Positions 45,907 through 55,281 of a DNA stretch of 64,000 bases are shown in pieces (position 1 is the stretch's first letter; every line of letters starts with the position of its first letter). This DNA comes from an uncultured Jannaschia sp. (GTDB lineage: Bacteria > Pseudomonadota > Alphaproteobacteria > Rhodobacterales > Rhodobacteraceae), in the NCBI GenBank assembly GCA_947494145.1, contig CANLTZ010000010.1:124001-188000 (forward strand), given 5' to 3'. The translations under genes and the position numbers were made by a program. The notes below the pieces were generated by a model, which did not search any database, was not told where the DNA came from, and saw nothing but the letters and a program-made list of their open reading frames with translations.

Positions 45907-46099
45907 GGAAATCTCCTCCCGGTTGGGTCGTTTGGGGTGGCCCTGCCGGCCAGTAACATCGGGGCGGCCTATCCGCCCGGGTCGGCGAATACCACCCCAG
46001 CCCAAGGCGCGCGACCGCCTTCGCAGCCCGGTTGCCCGTGCCGGATGGGCCTTCTATCCTGGCGCGCGCCGATCATTTTCAAACCGCCAGGATTTCACC

Positions 46100-46525
46100 A
46101 TGCGCATGTCCGCCATCATCGCCGCGGCCTTGGCCGCCACCCTTGGCCATCCGGGCGCCGTGTCCGCCGACAGCCAAGTCGCGTCCTTCTACATCGAAAC
46201 GGGCCGCGAGGATTTCTTCAATTCCCGAGGTGTGCCGCTCAAGGACGTGGCCGCCGTGATCCGCCAGGACCGCGCCAATTTCCATCGCTTCGGCATTCGC
46301 CATCCCGGCGATGAAAGCGATCCGTATTTTTCGGCCAACGGGTTCCGGCAATCCATCCCGGACCTGGTCAATGCCGGAAATCTGGATGGCTATCTGCGGG
46401 GCGTGTTGGGACAGGGCTGGCAAGGCTATGGCGCGTCATGGCTTATCCAGCTTTGCGCGCAAGGGGATGAGCTGACCCGGATGCTGATCGACCCGGCCGA
46501 TGGGGATGGCTATTCAAGCTGCTGA
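46100..46525 (+). CDS. exported hypothetical protein
   Basis: This 141-residue protein has a signal peptide (MRMSAIIAAALAATLGHPGAVSA) and an acidic mature part with FYIETGREDFFNSRGVPLKDVAAVIRQDRANFHRFGIRHPGDESDPYF. I do not recognise a family. Two late cysteines (QLCAQG and the C-terminal SSC) could pair. It is divergent from pgk, and a full CtrA-type site lies 44 bases after its stop. Confidence 0.7.
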   Translation: MRMSAIIAAALAATLGHPGAVSADSQVASFYIETGREDFFNSRGVPLKDVAAVIRQDRANFHRFGIRHPGDESDPYFSANGFRQSIPDLVNAGNLDGYLRGVLGQGWQGYGASWLIQLCAQGDELTRMLIDPADGDGYSSC

Positions 46526-46568
46526 GTCTTTGCCCGAAGGCGTGCAAACAGGGGGGGCGCCCCGCTTG

Positions 46569-46583
46569 TTAACATCTTGTTAA
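46569..46583. promoter_or_regulatory. CtrA-type site TTAA-N7-TTAA
   Basis: TTAACATCTTGTTAA matches the full CtrA consensus of alphaproteobacteria, here with the favoured C and G next to the half-sites. It lies between two convergent genes (exported protein and gap), 120 bases beyond the gap stop, so its target is unclear. Confidence 0.45.
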
Positions 46584-46593
46584 TCATCTGAAA

Positions 46594-46613
46594 ATGTTTC
46601 GCGTGCGAAACAT
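46594..46613. promoter_or_regulatory. 20-base palindrome ATGTTTCGC-GT-GCGAAACAT
   Basis: A perfect 9-bp inverted repeat with a two-base centre, 11 bases from the CtrA-type site. It resembles parS (TGTTTCACGTGAAACA), but its half-sites are two bases further apart. A DNA-binding site or the stem of an RNA hairpin are both possible. Confidence 0.5.
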
Positions 46614-46702
46614 CGGGGGCGCGGCACGCGCGCCCACCCCGGGTGGTCGTGACGGGCCGCGCCTGGGCCATCACTTTGCCGATAAAGCGGATCTGGTCTG
46701 CG

Positions 46703-47704
46703 TTAGATGAGCTTGCCCATGGCCACGGCCGTGTCGCTCATCCGGTTGGAGAAGCCCCATTCGTTGTCATACCACGTCAGGATGCGCACCAGCTTCCCGG
46801 CCTCCATCACCTTGGTCTGGTCCATGTGGAAGACCGACGAATGGGGGTCGTGGTTGAAGTCGACAGAGACGAGCTTCTTGTCCGTATAGCCCAAAATACC
46901 CTTCAGCGGCCCATCGGCGGCGGCCCGGATGGCGCCGTTGATTTCATCCACACTGGTGTCGCGCGCCGCCGTGAAGGTCAGGTCCACGACCGAGACATTG
47001 GGCGTCGGCACCCGGATAGCCACGCCGTCCAGCTTGCCGTTCAATTCCGGCATCACCAGCCCCACGGCCTTGGCCGCGCCCGTAGTGGTGGGAATCATAG
47101 ACAGGGCGGCGGCGCGGGCGCGGTACAAATCCTTATGCATCGTATCCAGCGTCGGCTGGTCGCCGGTATAGGAATGGATCGTGGTCATGAATCCCCGCTC
47201 GATCCCGATGGCATTGTGCAGCGCATAGGCCACGGGCGTCAGGCAGTTGGTGGTGCAGGACGCGTTCGACACGATCAGGTCATCGGCGGTCAGCGTGTCG
47301 TGGTTGACGCCGTAGACGATGGTCTTGTCGGCATCGGTGCCAGGGGCGGAGATGAGGACGCGGCTGGAGCCGTTCTCCAGATGGGCCTGGCACTTGTCCT
47401 TGGAGGTGAAGATGCCGGTGCATTCCATCACGACGTCGACGTCGGACCAGGGCAGGTCGGCGGGGTTGCGCAGGGCGGTGACGCGCATCCGGCCGCGGCC
47501 GACATCGATCCAGTCGTCGCCGGTCTTCACCTCGGCAGGGAAGCGGCCGTGGACGCTGTCATATTGCAGCAGATGGGCATTGGTCTCGACCGGGCCCAGA
47601 TCGTTGATGGCCACGACCTCGATATCGGTGCGGCCCGACTCGATGATGCTGCGCAGCACGTTGCGACCGATCCGGCCGAAGCCATTGATTGCTACCTTGA
47701 CCAT
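46703..47704 (-). CDS. gap: glyceraldehyde-3-phosphate dehydrogenase, type I
   Basis: This NAD-dependent glycolytic enzyme is 333 residues long. It has the Rossmann motif INGFGRIGRNVLR (residues 5-17), the catalytic Cys in SNASCTTNCLTPV, and the typical end ILTWYDNEWGFSNRM. The start at 47704 (MVKVAINGF) follows GGAGG; the longer frame has no ribosome site. With pgk, aldolase, transketolase and pdh nearby, the region is rich in central carbon genes. Confidence 0.97.
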   Translation of the reverse strand: MVKVAINGFGRIGRNVLRSIIESGRTDIEVVAINDLGPVETNAHLLQYDSVHGRFPAEVKTGDDWIDVGRGRMRVTALRNPADLPWSDVDVVMECTGIFTSKDKCQAHLENGSSRVLISAPGTDADKTIVYGVNHDTLTADDLIVSNASCTTNCLTPVAYALHNAIGIERGFMTTIHSYTGDQPTLDTMHKDLYRARAAALSMIPTTTGAAKAVGLVMPELNGKLDGVAIRVPTPNVSVVDLTFTAARDTSVDEINGAIRAAADGPLKGILGYTDKKLVSVDFNHDPHSSVFHMDQTKVMEAGKLVRILTWYDNEWGFSNRMSDTAVAMGKLI

Positions 47705-47810
47705 GGTGTCCTCCGGGGGATGTCGTCTGGTTTTTGCGGTGCGGCAACGGGGCCGCCGCCGACGCCTGCCCGCTATCACGGGGGCGTGTGCGTCCGCAAC
47801 CTGGGGTGAT

Positions 47811-48179
47811 TCAGGGGCTGGGCGCGCCGAAGAAGATGAGGGTGCAGTCTTCATCAAACACGTGGAATTCGCGTTGCCCGTAGGGTTGGTCGAAGGGCGC
47901 GCGGACCCGGCCTTGGGGCAGGTCGGCCAGCGCCGGGGCCATCTGCGCCCAAAGCGCCTCGATATCGGTCGTGTCGATATAGAAGGAGGTTTCGCGCTTG
48001 GGGTCGGTCAGATCCACATCGGCATCCACCTCGATCAGTCGGAGGGCGGCAGCATCGCGTTTAAGGAAGGCATAATTGTCGGCCTTGAAGCCCAGGATGA
48101 AGCCCAGCCGGTCCCGGTAGAAGGCGATGGCGCGGTCGAGATCGGCACAGGGGACGAAAGGGGTGATCTGGGTGAGCAT
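47811..48179 (-). CDS. VOC family protein (glyoxalase/bleomycin resistance fold)
   Basis: This 122-residue protein has paired beta-alpha-beta-beta-beta units: ITPFVPCADLDRAIAFYRDRLGFILGFKADNYAFLKRDAAALRLIEV and TSFYIDTTDIEALWAQM...GQREFHVFDEDCTLIFFG. This is typical of small VOC proteins that resemble bleomycin-binding or glyoxalase enzymes; substrate unknown. The ATG at 48179 gives the usual N-terminus. Confidence 0.87.
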   Translation of the reverse strand: MLTQITPFVPCADLDRAIAFYRDRLGFILGFKADNYAFLKRDAAALRLIEVDADVDLTDPKRETSFYIDTTDIEALWAQMAPALADLPQGRVRAPFDQPYGQREFHVFDEDCTLIFFGAPSP

Positions 48180-48316
48180 GGTTTGGGGCCCACGATACGC
48201 TTTGGAGAGAGGACGATCTAGGCTGCGTAGTTTATGCGAGCATGGCGAAAGGTTTGCAGCATAAAACAAGAGGCATGGCGGTCCCGCCTATCCCCGGCTC
48301 GGACCCAAGCCCAAGG

Positions 48317-48430
48317 GGCGCCGGTCCATTGCCGGGTCGCTCCCCGGCCCGACGATTTGGGGGACGTTGGCGCATCGCTGGCGCGCCGGTTCCTCCTCAT
48401 CGCGGCCTGTCGATGGACCGGCTTGCGCGC
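48317..48430 (+). repeat. dispersed palindromic intergenic element, copy B
   Basis: About 114 bases, the shortest copy. Left end GGCGCCGGTCCATTGCCGGG, internal GGCGCATCGCTGG, right end TCGATGGACCGGCTTGCGC. It lacks the AGACCCGTC block present in copies A and C, so it looks like an internally deleted form. It ends three bases before the stop codon of the 47-residue gene. Confidence 0.7.
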
Positions 48431-48433
48431 CCC

Positions 48434-48577
48434 TCACCGCCAGAAGGCCATATACTCCGTTAACTGGATCATCCGCCGTCCCAGAAACGTCAGCGCACCG
48501 GCATCGTTCAACACCGCGTCGGCGGCCAGAAGGGCGACGATCAGCAAAGCAAGCGCGGCGGCAGTGGCGTTGTTCAT
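48434..48577 (-). CDS. 47-residue membrane microprotein
   Basis: A short gene: ATG at 48577, preceded by GAGGGGCC. It codes for one hydrophobic helix (AAALALLIVALLAADAVL) followed by NDAGALTFLGRRMIQLTEYMAFWR. I recall similar small proteins ending in an aromatic -FWR motif in other Rhodobacteraceae, sometimes mislabelled as glyceraldehyde-3-phosphate dehydrogenase because they lie near gap. The function is unknown, possibly a regulator or subunit of a membrane complex. Confidence 0.7.
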   Translation of the reverse strand: MNNATAAALALLIVALLAADAVLNDAGALTFLGRRMIQLTEYMAFWR

Positions 48578-48656
48578 GGCCCCCTCATCGGCCCCCCGCG
48601 CGCGCCGTGCAAGGCACAGCTTTGACCGGGCCCCGGATGCGGCTAAGTCTGTTGCC

Positions 48657-49562
48657 ATGATGCGCTGGCACGCCACCGAAAGGGTCCACCCCACGCCCGA
48701 GACTTGCGCGGTCTCCGGGCGGATCGTCTGGGACGGGCCGCAATCGCTTTGGACCATCGCCCATGGGGTCGGCGGGCTGGCGGCCTTGGTCCTGTTCCCG
48801 TCCTGGGGTGGGTTTGCGGCTTTTGTGATCCTATCGGGCCTCACGATCTGCGCTGGCCATTCGGTCGGGATGCACCGGCTGTTGATCCACCGATCCTTCC
48901 AAGTGCCCAAGCCTTTGGAATACTTCATGGTTTGGCTCGGCGTGCTGGTGGGTATGGCGGGACCCATGGGTATGATCCGCGCCCATGACATGCGCGATTG
49001 GCACCAGCGCCAAGACACTTGCCCACCCCACCCGTCCCATGGGGCAGGGCCGCTCAAGGACATGTGGTGGCAGATGCATTGCCGCTTCCGCCTCGATCAC
49101 CCCCCGGTTTTCGAGATCGAGCCAGAGGTGGCGGACGACCCCGTCTATCGCTGGATGGAGCGGACATGGAGGTGGCAGCAACTGCCTGTCGCACTTGCCC
49201 TTTTCGCCATCGGCGGTGTGGGATGGGTGCTGTGGGGCATATGCCTGCGGGTCTTCGTGTCGCTGACCGGGCATTGGGCCGTGGGCCATTACGCCCATCG
49301 CGGCCCGGCGCGCACCGGCTGGCGCATCGCGGGGCTGCCTGTGCAGGGGCGGAACTTACCGGGGCTGGGGGTGTTGACCTTCGGTGAAAACTGGCACGGC
49401 AATCACCACGCCTTTCCCCATTCCGCGCGGCTTGGCGTCGAAAAAGGCCAGGCGGACCCCGGCTGGTGGTTGATCTGCGTGCTGGAATGGCTGGGCCTGG
49501 CGCGCGACGTGACGGGGCCCGGCGATCAGCCTGCGCGCCCCGGGTTGGAGCGGATCGGTTGA
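48657..49562 (+). CDS. acyl-CoA desaturase (membrane fatty acid desaturase)
   Basis: This 301-residue diiron membrane enzyme would introduce a double bond into a fatty acyl chain. Histidine boxes are GHSVGMHRLLIH, HDMRDWHQRQD and GENWHGNHHAFPHSARLG, with hydrophobic pairs between them. The last box is longer than in plant-type enzymes and matches bacterial delta-9-type desaturases. Two adjacent ATGs (48657, 48660) can start it, and no strong ribosome site is visible. Confidence 0.85.
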   Translation: MMRWHATERVHPTPETCAVSGRIVWDGPQSLWTIAHGVGGLAALVLFPSWGGFAAFVILSGLTICAGHSVGMHRLLIHRSFQVPKPLEYFMVWLGVLVGMAGPMGMIRAHDMRDWHQRQDTCPPHPSHGAGPLKDMWWQMHCRFRLDHPPVFEIEPEVADDPVYRWMERTWRWQQLPVALALFAIGGVGWVLWGICLRVFVSLTGHWAVGHYAHRGPARTGWRIAGLPVQGRNLPGLGVLTFGENWHGNHHAFPHSARLGVEKGQADPGWWLICVLEWLGLARDVTGPGDQPARPGLERIG

Positions 49563-49620
49563 CCCCACGCGCGGACGGAGGGAAAGCTTCGCGGGCCCGG
49601 GACAGAGGGAATGGGATGAT

Positions 49621-50592
49621 ATGAGCGGACTTCTGGCGCTATTCGACGACGTGGCGGCCATCGCCAAGGTGGCCTCGGCCAGCGTGGACGACGTGATCGG
49701 CCAAGCCTCCAAGGCGGGGGCGAAGGCGGCGGGCGCGGTGATCGACGACGCGGCGGTGACGCCGAAATATGTGCAAGGCTTCGCTGCGGCGCGCGAATTG
49801 CCCATCGTCTGGAAAATCGCCCGCGCCTCGGCGTTCAACAAGCTGGTGATCCTGCTGCCTGCGGCCTTGCTGCTATCGCAATTCGCACCCTGGCTGATCC
49901 CCTATCTGCTTATCCTGGGCGGGGGGTATCTGTGCTACGAGGGGGCGCATAAGGTCTGGCACGCCGTGGCGCATCGCCAGAGCGAGGCAAAGATACAAGA
50001 CCCCGAACACACACCCCTGGACGCCGCCCATCTGGAAGAACAGCGCGTGCGCGGCGCCATCAAGACCGATTTCATCCTTTCGGCCGAAATCATGACCATC
50101 GCCCTGGCCGCCACCGATGCAAGCGCCGGGCTGTGGTTTCAGGGTGCGGTGCTGGCTGTGATCGCGATTGTGATCACAGTGGCGGTCTATGGCGCCGTGG
50201 CGGTGATTGTGAAGGCCGACGATTTCGGTCTGCATCTGGCCCAGAACGGCTTCACGGAGCTTGGGCGCAAGACGGGCGCGGCGATCGTGCGGGGGATGCC
50301 CCATTTCCTGAGGGGTCTGACCATCGTGGGCACGGCGGCCATGCTTTGGGTGGGCGGCAACATCGTCGTCCACGCCCTGCATGAGATCGGCTGGCATCTG
50401 CCCTACGACGTGATCAAGGGCGCGGCCAAAGCCGCGTCTGGCGGTGAGACGGGCCCCGTGGGCTTCGTGGGTTGGTTCGTCACCGCGCTGCTGGACGGGA
50501 TCATCGGCCTAGCCCTGGGCTTGGCGCTATTGCCCGGGGTGGCGCGGCTATCGGCGATGTTCGGCAAAGGGGGCGACGCCACCGCGCATTGA
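49621..50592 (+). CDS. DUF808 (YedI-type) membrane protein
   Basis: This 323-residue inner-membrane protein opens with the family signature MSGLLALFDDVAAIAKVASASVDDV. It continues with GQASKAGAKAAGAVIDDAAVTPKYVQG, then several membrane segments. Known only as a conserved membrane family of unknown role. It follows the desaturase by 58 bases. Confidence 0.9.
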   Translation: MSGLLALFDDVAAIAKVASASVDDVIGQASKAGAKAAGAVIDDAAVTPKYVQGFAAARELPIVWKIARASAFNKLVILLPAALLLSQFAPWLIPYLLILGGGYLCYEGAHKVWHAVAHRQSEAKIQDPEHTPLDAAHLEEQRVRGAIKTDFILSAEIMTIALAATDASAGLWFQGAVLAVIAIVITVAVYGAVAVIVKADDFGLHLAQNGFTELGRKTGAAIVRGMPHFLRGLTIVGTAAMLWVGGNIVVHALHEIGWHLPYDVIKGAAKAASGGETGPVGFVGWFVTALLDGIIGLALGLALLPGVARLSAMFGKGGDATAH

Positions 50593-50605
50593 GAGCGTGG
50601 CGTTT

Positions 50606-50629
50606 TGAGTATTTTTGGACCAGTGATGG
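50606..50629 (+). repeat. short intergenic repeat (TGAGTATTTTTG type), copy 2
   Basis: Identical over 24 bases to 10711-10734, and again preceded by CGTTTTG. It lies 14 bases after the DUF808 stop, between two convergent genes. Confidence 0.7.
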
Positions 50630-50692
50630 GGGCGGGGTTGGCGCGCACCTTCAAGGCCTTGATGTTGAAAAGGTTTCTGAAAATATGGTGTG

Positions 50693-51916
50693 TCAGGTCT
50701 TTTGAGGGCCGCCATCGCCTTGGAAATGTGCGCGCCAGAGTTCGGTGCGGGCCCGGTCGCGGCTTTCGTAGTCCGCAATCGCGTCGTGGAGCGTGGGCGG
50801 CATGTCGCCGTCGCGATCTTCGGCCAGGGCCGTCAGGCGCATGGTGTACCAGGCCGTGATGCCGCCTTCGGGCGGGTCTGTGAAGCGCGGGAAGACGGGG
50901 TCGCCGCCCGCCTTTTCCGCCCAATGCCGCGGTAAATCCGGGTTCAGCACCAGCGGGCGGGCCAGGCCCACCACGTCCGCCGCCCCTTCCGCCAGCACCG
51001 CGATGGCCTGAGCGTGGGTCTTGATGCCGCCGGTCAGCATCAGGGGCGTCCGCGTCACGGTCCGCGCGCGGCGGGCGAAGTCGAGGAAATAGGCGCCCTC
51101 GGTCACCCGGTCCGAGGCGGAGGGCGCGCCGGGGAAATACGTGCCGCCGCTGATGTCGATCAGGTCCAGACCAGCGCCGGATAGGGCGGCCACGACCTCC
51201 AAAGCCTCCGCCTCGGCGAAGCCGCCCTCTAGCTGGTCGGTGGCGTTGAGCTTCAGCGCCACGGGGATGCGCGGGCCAAGGGCCGTGCGGACCGCGGCGA
51301 TGACCTCACCCACCAGACGCATCCGGTTGGCCAGCGTGCCGCCATAGTGGTCGGTGCGGTGGTTGAAGAGCGGCGACAGGAACTGGCTCAGCAAAAACCC
51401 GTGGGCTGCGTGGATTTGCACGCCGGTGAAGCCGTGATCCACCGCGCGCCGGGCCGTGGCGGCGAAGGCGTTGGGCAAGGCAGCGATGGCGGCGCGGCTG
51501 AGCGCGTCGCAGCGCAGGCCGGGCAGGTCCAGCGCGCTGGGGCCGCGCGGATGGCCGGTGGCAGGGTGGGTCATGGCGCCCGCATGGCCAAGCTGGGCCC
51601 AGAGATGGGCGCCGTCTTGGGTGGCCGCCGATGTCAGCGCCCGCAATCGCGCGCCGTCGGAGCCATCATGTAGCACCAGATTGCCAGGCTTTTCTGCGGC
51701 AAGGGGGTCGCCCTGGACTTCGCCGATGATCGAGCCGGCAATCCCGCCTTCGGCCCACCGCGCATAAAGCCGGGCCTGCCCCGGCCCCGGGTCACCCCGC
51801 CCATCGCCCAGGGAATCGGACATGGCGGATTTCACCAGCCGGTTCCGCAGCACCGCGCCGCAGGGCAGCGCCAGCGGGCGGAAAAGCGTCGCCTCCTCGC
51901 CCGCCAAATCACTCAC
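50693..51916 (-). CDS. NADH:flavin oxidoreductase, old yellow enzyme family
   Basis: This 407-residue FMN-dependent TIM-barrel oxidoreductase has family blocks [66 protein letters not shown] and [27 protein letters not shown]. Similar enzymes reduce activated alkenes or act as dienoyl-CoA-type reductases; substrate unknown. The likely start is the GTG at 51916, which overlaps the transketolase stop by GTGA and suggests coupled translation. Confidence 0.88.
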   Translation of the reverse strand: MSDLAGEEATLFRPLALPCGAVLRNRLVKSAMSDSLGDGRGDPGPGQARLYARWAEGGIAGSIIGEVQGDPLAAEKPGNLVLHDGSDGARLRALTSAATQDGAHLWAQLGHAGAMTHPATGHPRGPSALDLPGLRCDALSRAAIAALPNAFAATARRAVDHGFTGVQIHAAHGFLLSQFLSPLFNHRTDHYGGTLANRMRLVGEVIAAVRTALGPRIPVALKLNATDQLEGGFAEAEALEVVAALSGAGLDLIDISGGTYFPGAPSASDRVTEGAYFLDFARRARTVTRTPLMLTGGIKTHAQAIAVLAEGAADVVGLARPLVLNPDLPRHWAEKAGGDPVFPRFTDPPEGGITAWYTMRLTALAEDRDGDMPPTLHDAIADYESRDRARTELWRAHFQGDGGPQKT

Positions 51917-53946
51917 AGAAGGGACCGGACGGATTTCGCCACGGCCTCGGCCGTGATCCCGAAATGGTCGAACAGCACGCCGGCGGGCGCTGAGGCGCCG
52001 AAATCGTCCATGCCGACGAAGGCGCCCTTGTCGCGGCGGCCACGTTCGCCCGTCAGCCAGCGGTCCCAGCCCAGGCGCGCGCCCGCCTCGACGGCCACGC
52101 GGACGGGGCCGGCGGGCAGCACTTTCTTGCAGTATTTCTCGTCCTGGCGCTCGAACAGTTCCCAACAGGGCATGGACACGACGCGGGTGCCGATGCCTTC
52201 CTTGTGCAGAATATCGCGGGCGGCCAGAGCCACCTGAACCTCTGACCCGGTGGCCATGATGATGGCCATGCGCTTGCCTTCGGCCTCGGCCAGGACATAG
52301 GCGCCGTGGGACACCATGTTTTTGTTGGTGTAATCGGTGCGCACAGTGGGCAGGCCCTGGCGGGTCAGCACCAGAACCGACGGCGTGCGGTCGGCGGTCA
52401 GGGCCAATTCCCAGGCTTCCGCCGTTTCCACCGTGTCGCAGGGGCGGAAGGTGTTGGTGTTGGGCGTGGCGCGGCAGATGGCCAGGTGTTCCACCGGTTG
52501 GTGGGTCGGGCCGTCTTCGCCCAGGCCGATGGAATCGTGGGTCATCACGAAGGTCGAGGGCACGCCCATAAGCGCGGCCAAGCGCATGGCGGGGCGGGCG
52601 TAGTCGGTGAAGGCGAAGAACGTGCCGCCATAGCCCCGCGCGCCGCCATGGAGCGTGATGCCGTTGATGGCGGCGGCCATGCCGTGTTCGCGGATCCCGT
52701 AATAGATGTAGCGTCCGGCACGGTTTTCGGGGCCGAAAATGCCCAGATCGTGGGTCAGGGTGTTGTTCGACCCGGTCAGGTCGGCCGAGCCGCCCACGGT
52801 TTCGGGCATGATGGGGTTCACGACCTCCAGCACCATTTCCGAGGATTTGCGGGTGGCGACTTTTGGTTGGCTTTCCGCCACTTGGCGTTTCAGCGCCTTG
52901 ATCGTGGCCGACAGCTTCTTGGGCGGTTCGCCCTTCAGGGTCCGATCAAAGGTGGCGCGTTTGCCGCTGCCAAGCTCGGCCAGGTTCACCTCCCACTGGG
53001 CGCGGGCCTCCGCGCCACGGGCGCCGATGGCCTCCCATTGGGATTTGATATGTTCGGGGATCTCAAAAGGCGCGTGCTCCCACCCATAGGCGCGTTTGGT
53101 GGCGGAAATCAGATCGGGGTCGGTCAGCGCGCCGTGGCCCTTGGCGGTGTCCTGCGCGCTGGAGCCGATGGCGATGTGGGTCTTGCAGGCCACCATGGTG
53201 GGTTTGCGGCCCTTCTTGGCGTCGGTCAGGGCGGCGTCGATGGCGGCGGGGTCGTGGCCATCCACCTCGATCACGTCCCAGCCGCTGGCCTTGAAGCGCT
53301 GGCGCTGGTCGGTGACATCGGCGATGGAGACCTGGCCGTCGATGGTGATGCCATTGTCGTCCCAGAGCACGATCAGATGCGACAATTCCAGCTTGCCCGC
53401 CAGCGCGATGGCCTCTTGGCTGACGCCTTCCATCAGGCAGCCATCGCCCGCGATGACCCAGGTGTAATGGTCCACGATCTTGCGGCCAAAGCGCGCGCGC
53501 TGGATTTCTTCGGCGATGGCCATGCCCACGGCGGTGGCGAGGCCCTGGCCCAGCGGGCCAGTGGTCGTCTCGATCCCGGGCGCGTGGCCGTATTCGGGGT
53601 GACCGGCGGTGATGGCGCCAAGCTGGCGGAAGTTGCGGAGTTGATCCAGCGTCATCTCCGGGAAGCCGGTCAGATGCAGCAGCGAATAAAGCAGCATGGA
53701 GCCGTGGCCCGCCGACAGAACGAAGCGGTCGCGGTCGGCCCAATCGGGGCGGGAGGCGTCGAATTTCAGGTGTTTTTCCCAAAGAACCGTTGCCACATCG
53801 GCCATGCCCATGGGCATGCCGGAATGGCCCGAATTGGCGGCGGCCACGGCGTCCAATGTCAGGGTACGGATGGCGGCGGCGCGATTCCAATGATCGGGGT
53901 TTGCGGCGCGCAGCGCGTCGAGGTCGGGGCCGGGTGCGTCGGTCAT
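51913..53946 (-). CDS. tkt: transketolase
   Basis: This thiamine-diphosphate enzyme of the pentose phosphate pathway or Calvin cycle is 677 residues long. It has the N-terminal block [19 protein letters not shown], the ThDP motif from [13 protein letters not shown] to [10 protein letters not shown], and [22 protein letters not shown]-type sequence in the second domain. It is divergent from the coiled-coil/zapA pair. Confidence 0.97.
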   Translation of the reverse strand: MTDAPGPDLDALRAANPDHWNRAAAIRTLTLDAVAAANSGHSGMPMGMADVATVLWEKHLKFDASRPDWADRDRFVLSAGHGSMLLYSLLHLTGFPEMTLDQLRNFRQLGAITAGHPEYGHAPGIETTTGPLGQGLATAVGMAIAEEIQRARFGRKIVDHYTWVIAGDGCLMEGVSQEAIALAGKLELSHLIVLWDDNGITIDGQVSIADVTDQRQRFKASGWDVIEVDGHDPAAIDAALTDAKKGRKPTMVACKTHIAIGSSAQDTAKGHGALTDPDLISATKRAYGWEHAPFEIPEHIKSQWEAIGARGAEARAQWEVNLAELGSGKRATFDRTLKGEPPKKLSATIKALKRQVAESQPKVATRKSSEMVLEVVNPIMPETVGGSADLTGSNNTLTHDLGIFGPENRAGRYIYYGIREHGMAAAINGITLHGGARGYGGTFFAFTDYARPAMRLAALMGVPSTFVMTHDSIGLGEDGPTHQPVEHLAICRATPNTNTFRPCDTVETAEAWELALTADRTPSVLVLTRQGLPTVRTDYTNKNMVSHGAYVLAEAEGKRMAIIMATGSEVQVALAARDILHKEGIGTRVVSMPCWELFERQDEKYCKKVLPAGPVRVAVEAGARLGWDRWLTGERGRRDKGAFVGMDDFGASAPAGVLFDHFGITAEAVAKSVRSLL

Positions 53947-54094
53947 CTGGGTCTCCGTCGGTTTGGGCCCGTCCTAGCAGGTCGATGCCGCCGTGCAACC
54001 CGGGGGCGGGGGCCCTTTGACACTGGCGCGCATTTGCGGTCTGCATGGGCGCGGGCGGGCGGCACGTCCCGCGAGTGCAAGAAGGGGATGGGAC

Positions 54095-54541
54095 ATGCCC
54101 GAGCAGGCAGAATTGGACGGCCGGATCGCGCGGCTGGAAGCGGCGCTTGGCGCCACGGCCAAAGCGTTGGAGGCCGCCAAGGCGGCCTCCGATCTGAGCG
54201 GCGAATTGGCCGAGGCGCGCGCCGCTTTGGCCGAAGCCCAGGCCCGGATCGAAACCTTGGAAGCCGAAGCGCAATTGCGTGCCGAGGATGTGCAGGCGCC
54301 CGTGGCCGCGGTGCCGCCGCCAGCCGCGCAGGCGCCCGCAGAAGACGGGGTCAAGCTGCGCGCCGCCCTTGATGAGTTGCAGGCCAGCGCGGATGCCCTG
54401 CGCGACGGCAACGAAGGCGCCGCCGATGCCGCCCTGCGCGCCGAGAATGAGGCCTTGCGCGCCGCCCGCGCCATGGACCTGGCCGAAATGCGTGCCCTTC
54501 TGGAAGAGCTTGAGCCGATGTTGGAGAGTGCCAATGCCTGA
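54095..54541 (+). CDS. coiled-coil protein upstream of zapA
   Basis: This 148-residue acidic protein is almost all heptad coiled coil (ELDGRIARLEAALGATAKALEAAK, LAEARAALAEAQARIETLEAEAQL, then ALRAENEALRAARAMDLAEMRALLEELEPML), interrupted by a Pro/Ala-rich linker. The last 8 bases overlap zapA (ATGCCTGA), so the two products are probably made together. A role beside ZapA in Z-ring bundling is inferred from position and shape. It resembles ZapB-like proteins only in being a coiled coil. Confidence 0.72.
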   Translation: MPEQAELDGRIARLEAALGATAKALEAAKAASDLSGELAEARAALAEAQARIETLEAEAQLRAEDVQAPVAAVPPPAAQAPAEDGVKLRAALDELQASADALRDGNEGAADAALRAENEALRAARAMDLAEMRALLEELEPMLESANA

Positions 54542-54956
54542 CATGACCATCGAAATCGGCGGTCGCGCCTTCACCGTCGCCTGCCAGGAAGGCGAAGAGG
54601 GCTACCTGACCGCCGCCGCGGCCCTTCTGGACCGGGAAGCCCAGGCCTTGGCGTCGGCCGGTGTGCGGCTGACACAGGACCGGATGCTGCTGATGGCGGG
54701 GCTGATGCTGGCCGACAAATCCATTTCCGCCGATGAGGAACTGCGCGCCCTGGACCGTCGCCTGGCCCAGCAGACCAAGCTTCTCGATGAGGTGCAGGCC
54801 CAGAGCGCCGCGCCCCCGAAGGAAGTCATCAAGGAGGTCGAAGTGGTCAAGGAGGTCGAGAAAGAAGTCGTGCCCAAATCTGCCATCGACCGGCTGGAGA
54901 AGCTGGCCTCCATGGCCGAAGATGTGGCGGCGCAGGCGGGCGAATTGGCGTCCTGA
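54534..54956 (+). CDS. zapA: cell division protein ZapA
   Basis: A Z-ring-associated protein that cross-links FtsZ filaments. The 140-residue protein begins with the ZapA core (DMTIEIGGRAFTVACQEGEEGYLTAAAALLDREAQAL, then LTQDRMLLMAGLMLADK). It ends in an extended coiled coil with a Val/Glu/Lys repeat (PPKEVIKEVEVVKEVEKEVVPKS). The start overlaps the upstream gene by eight bases. Confidence 0.88.
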   Translation: MPDMTIEIGGRAFTVACQEGEEGYLTAAAALLDREAQALASAGVRLTQDRMLLMAGLMLADKSISADEELRALDRRLAQQTKLLDEVQAQSAAPPKEVIKEVEVVKEVEKEVVPKSAIDRLEKLASMAEDVAAQAGELAS

Positions 54957-55281
54957 GGGGGCGGCTGATCTACTCGACTGAGCGGCTTGGCCGTCGGACC
55001 GGAATCAAGCTTGCAGGCTGCCCGTCCTTCGACGGGCTGCTTTCCGGCCCGTCGATCTGGCTGGCGTTGTTGCATCGCCTGGGGCCACGCTGGGATGCGA
55101 CCAGCACAGAGCGCGGCAGAAGACCCGTCTGATCGCCGATCCGCGGCCCGTCCATGAACCGGCTTTCGCCTTGCGTTGTCTGGCGCTGCCTAAAGCGGTT
55201 TTCGAAAAACCTGAATCAGTATTTTCGAAAAACGTCCCGACATCGCATTGACGTTGCACCGTTTCACGAAAAGCTGATGGC
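54957..55281. other. intergenic region built from two different repeats
   Basis: This 325-base gap between the convergent zapA and SDR genes is nearly filled by palindromic element copy C (55011-55170) and a 109-bp MITE-like element (55194-55302). No gene is seen in it. Confidence 0.6.
55011..55170 (+). repeat. dispersed palindromic intergenic element, copy C
   Basis: About 160 bases, the most diverged copy. It shares CGGCCCGTCGATCTGGCTGG (copy A has CGGCCCG-like sequence before CGATCTGGTTGG), GCATCGC-TGG, AGACCCGTCTGATCGCCGAT and the right end ATGAACCGGCTTTCGCC with copy A. Confidence 0.65.

Noticed and set aside
46594-46613. parS centromere site
   Set aside because: The half-sites TGTTTC and GAAACA match parS, but the spacing is six bases instead of four, which puts them out of phase for ParB. 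No parAB genes are nearby.
52306-54372. 688-codon open frame on the plus strand
   Set aside because: It is antisense to transketolase, which has clear family motifs; the frame has none.
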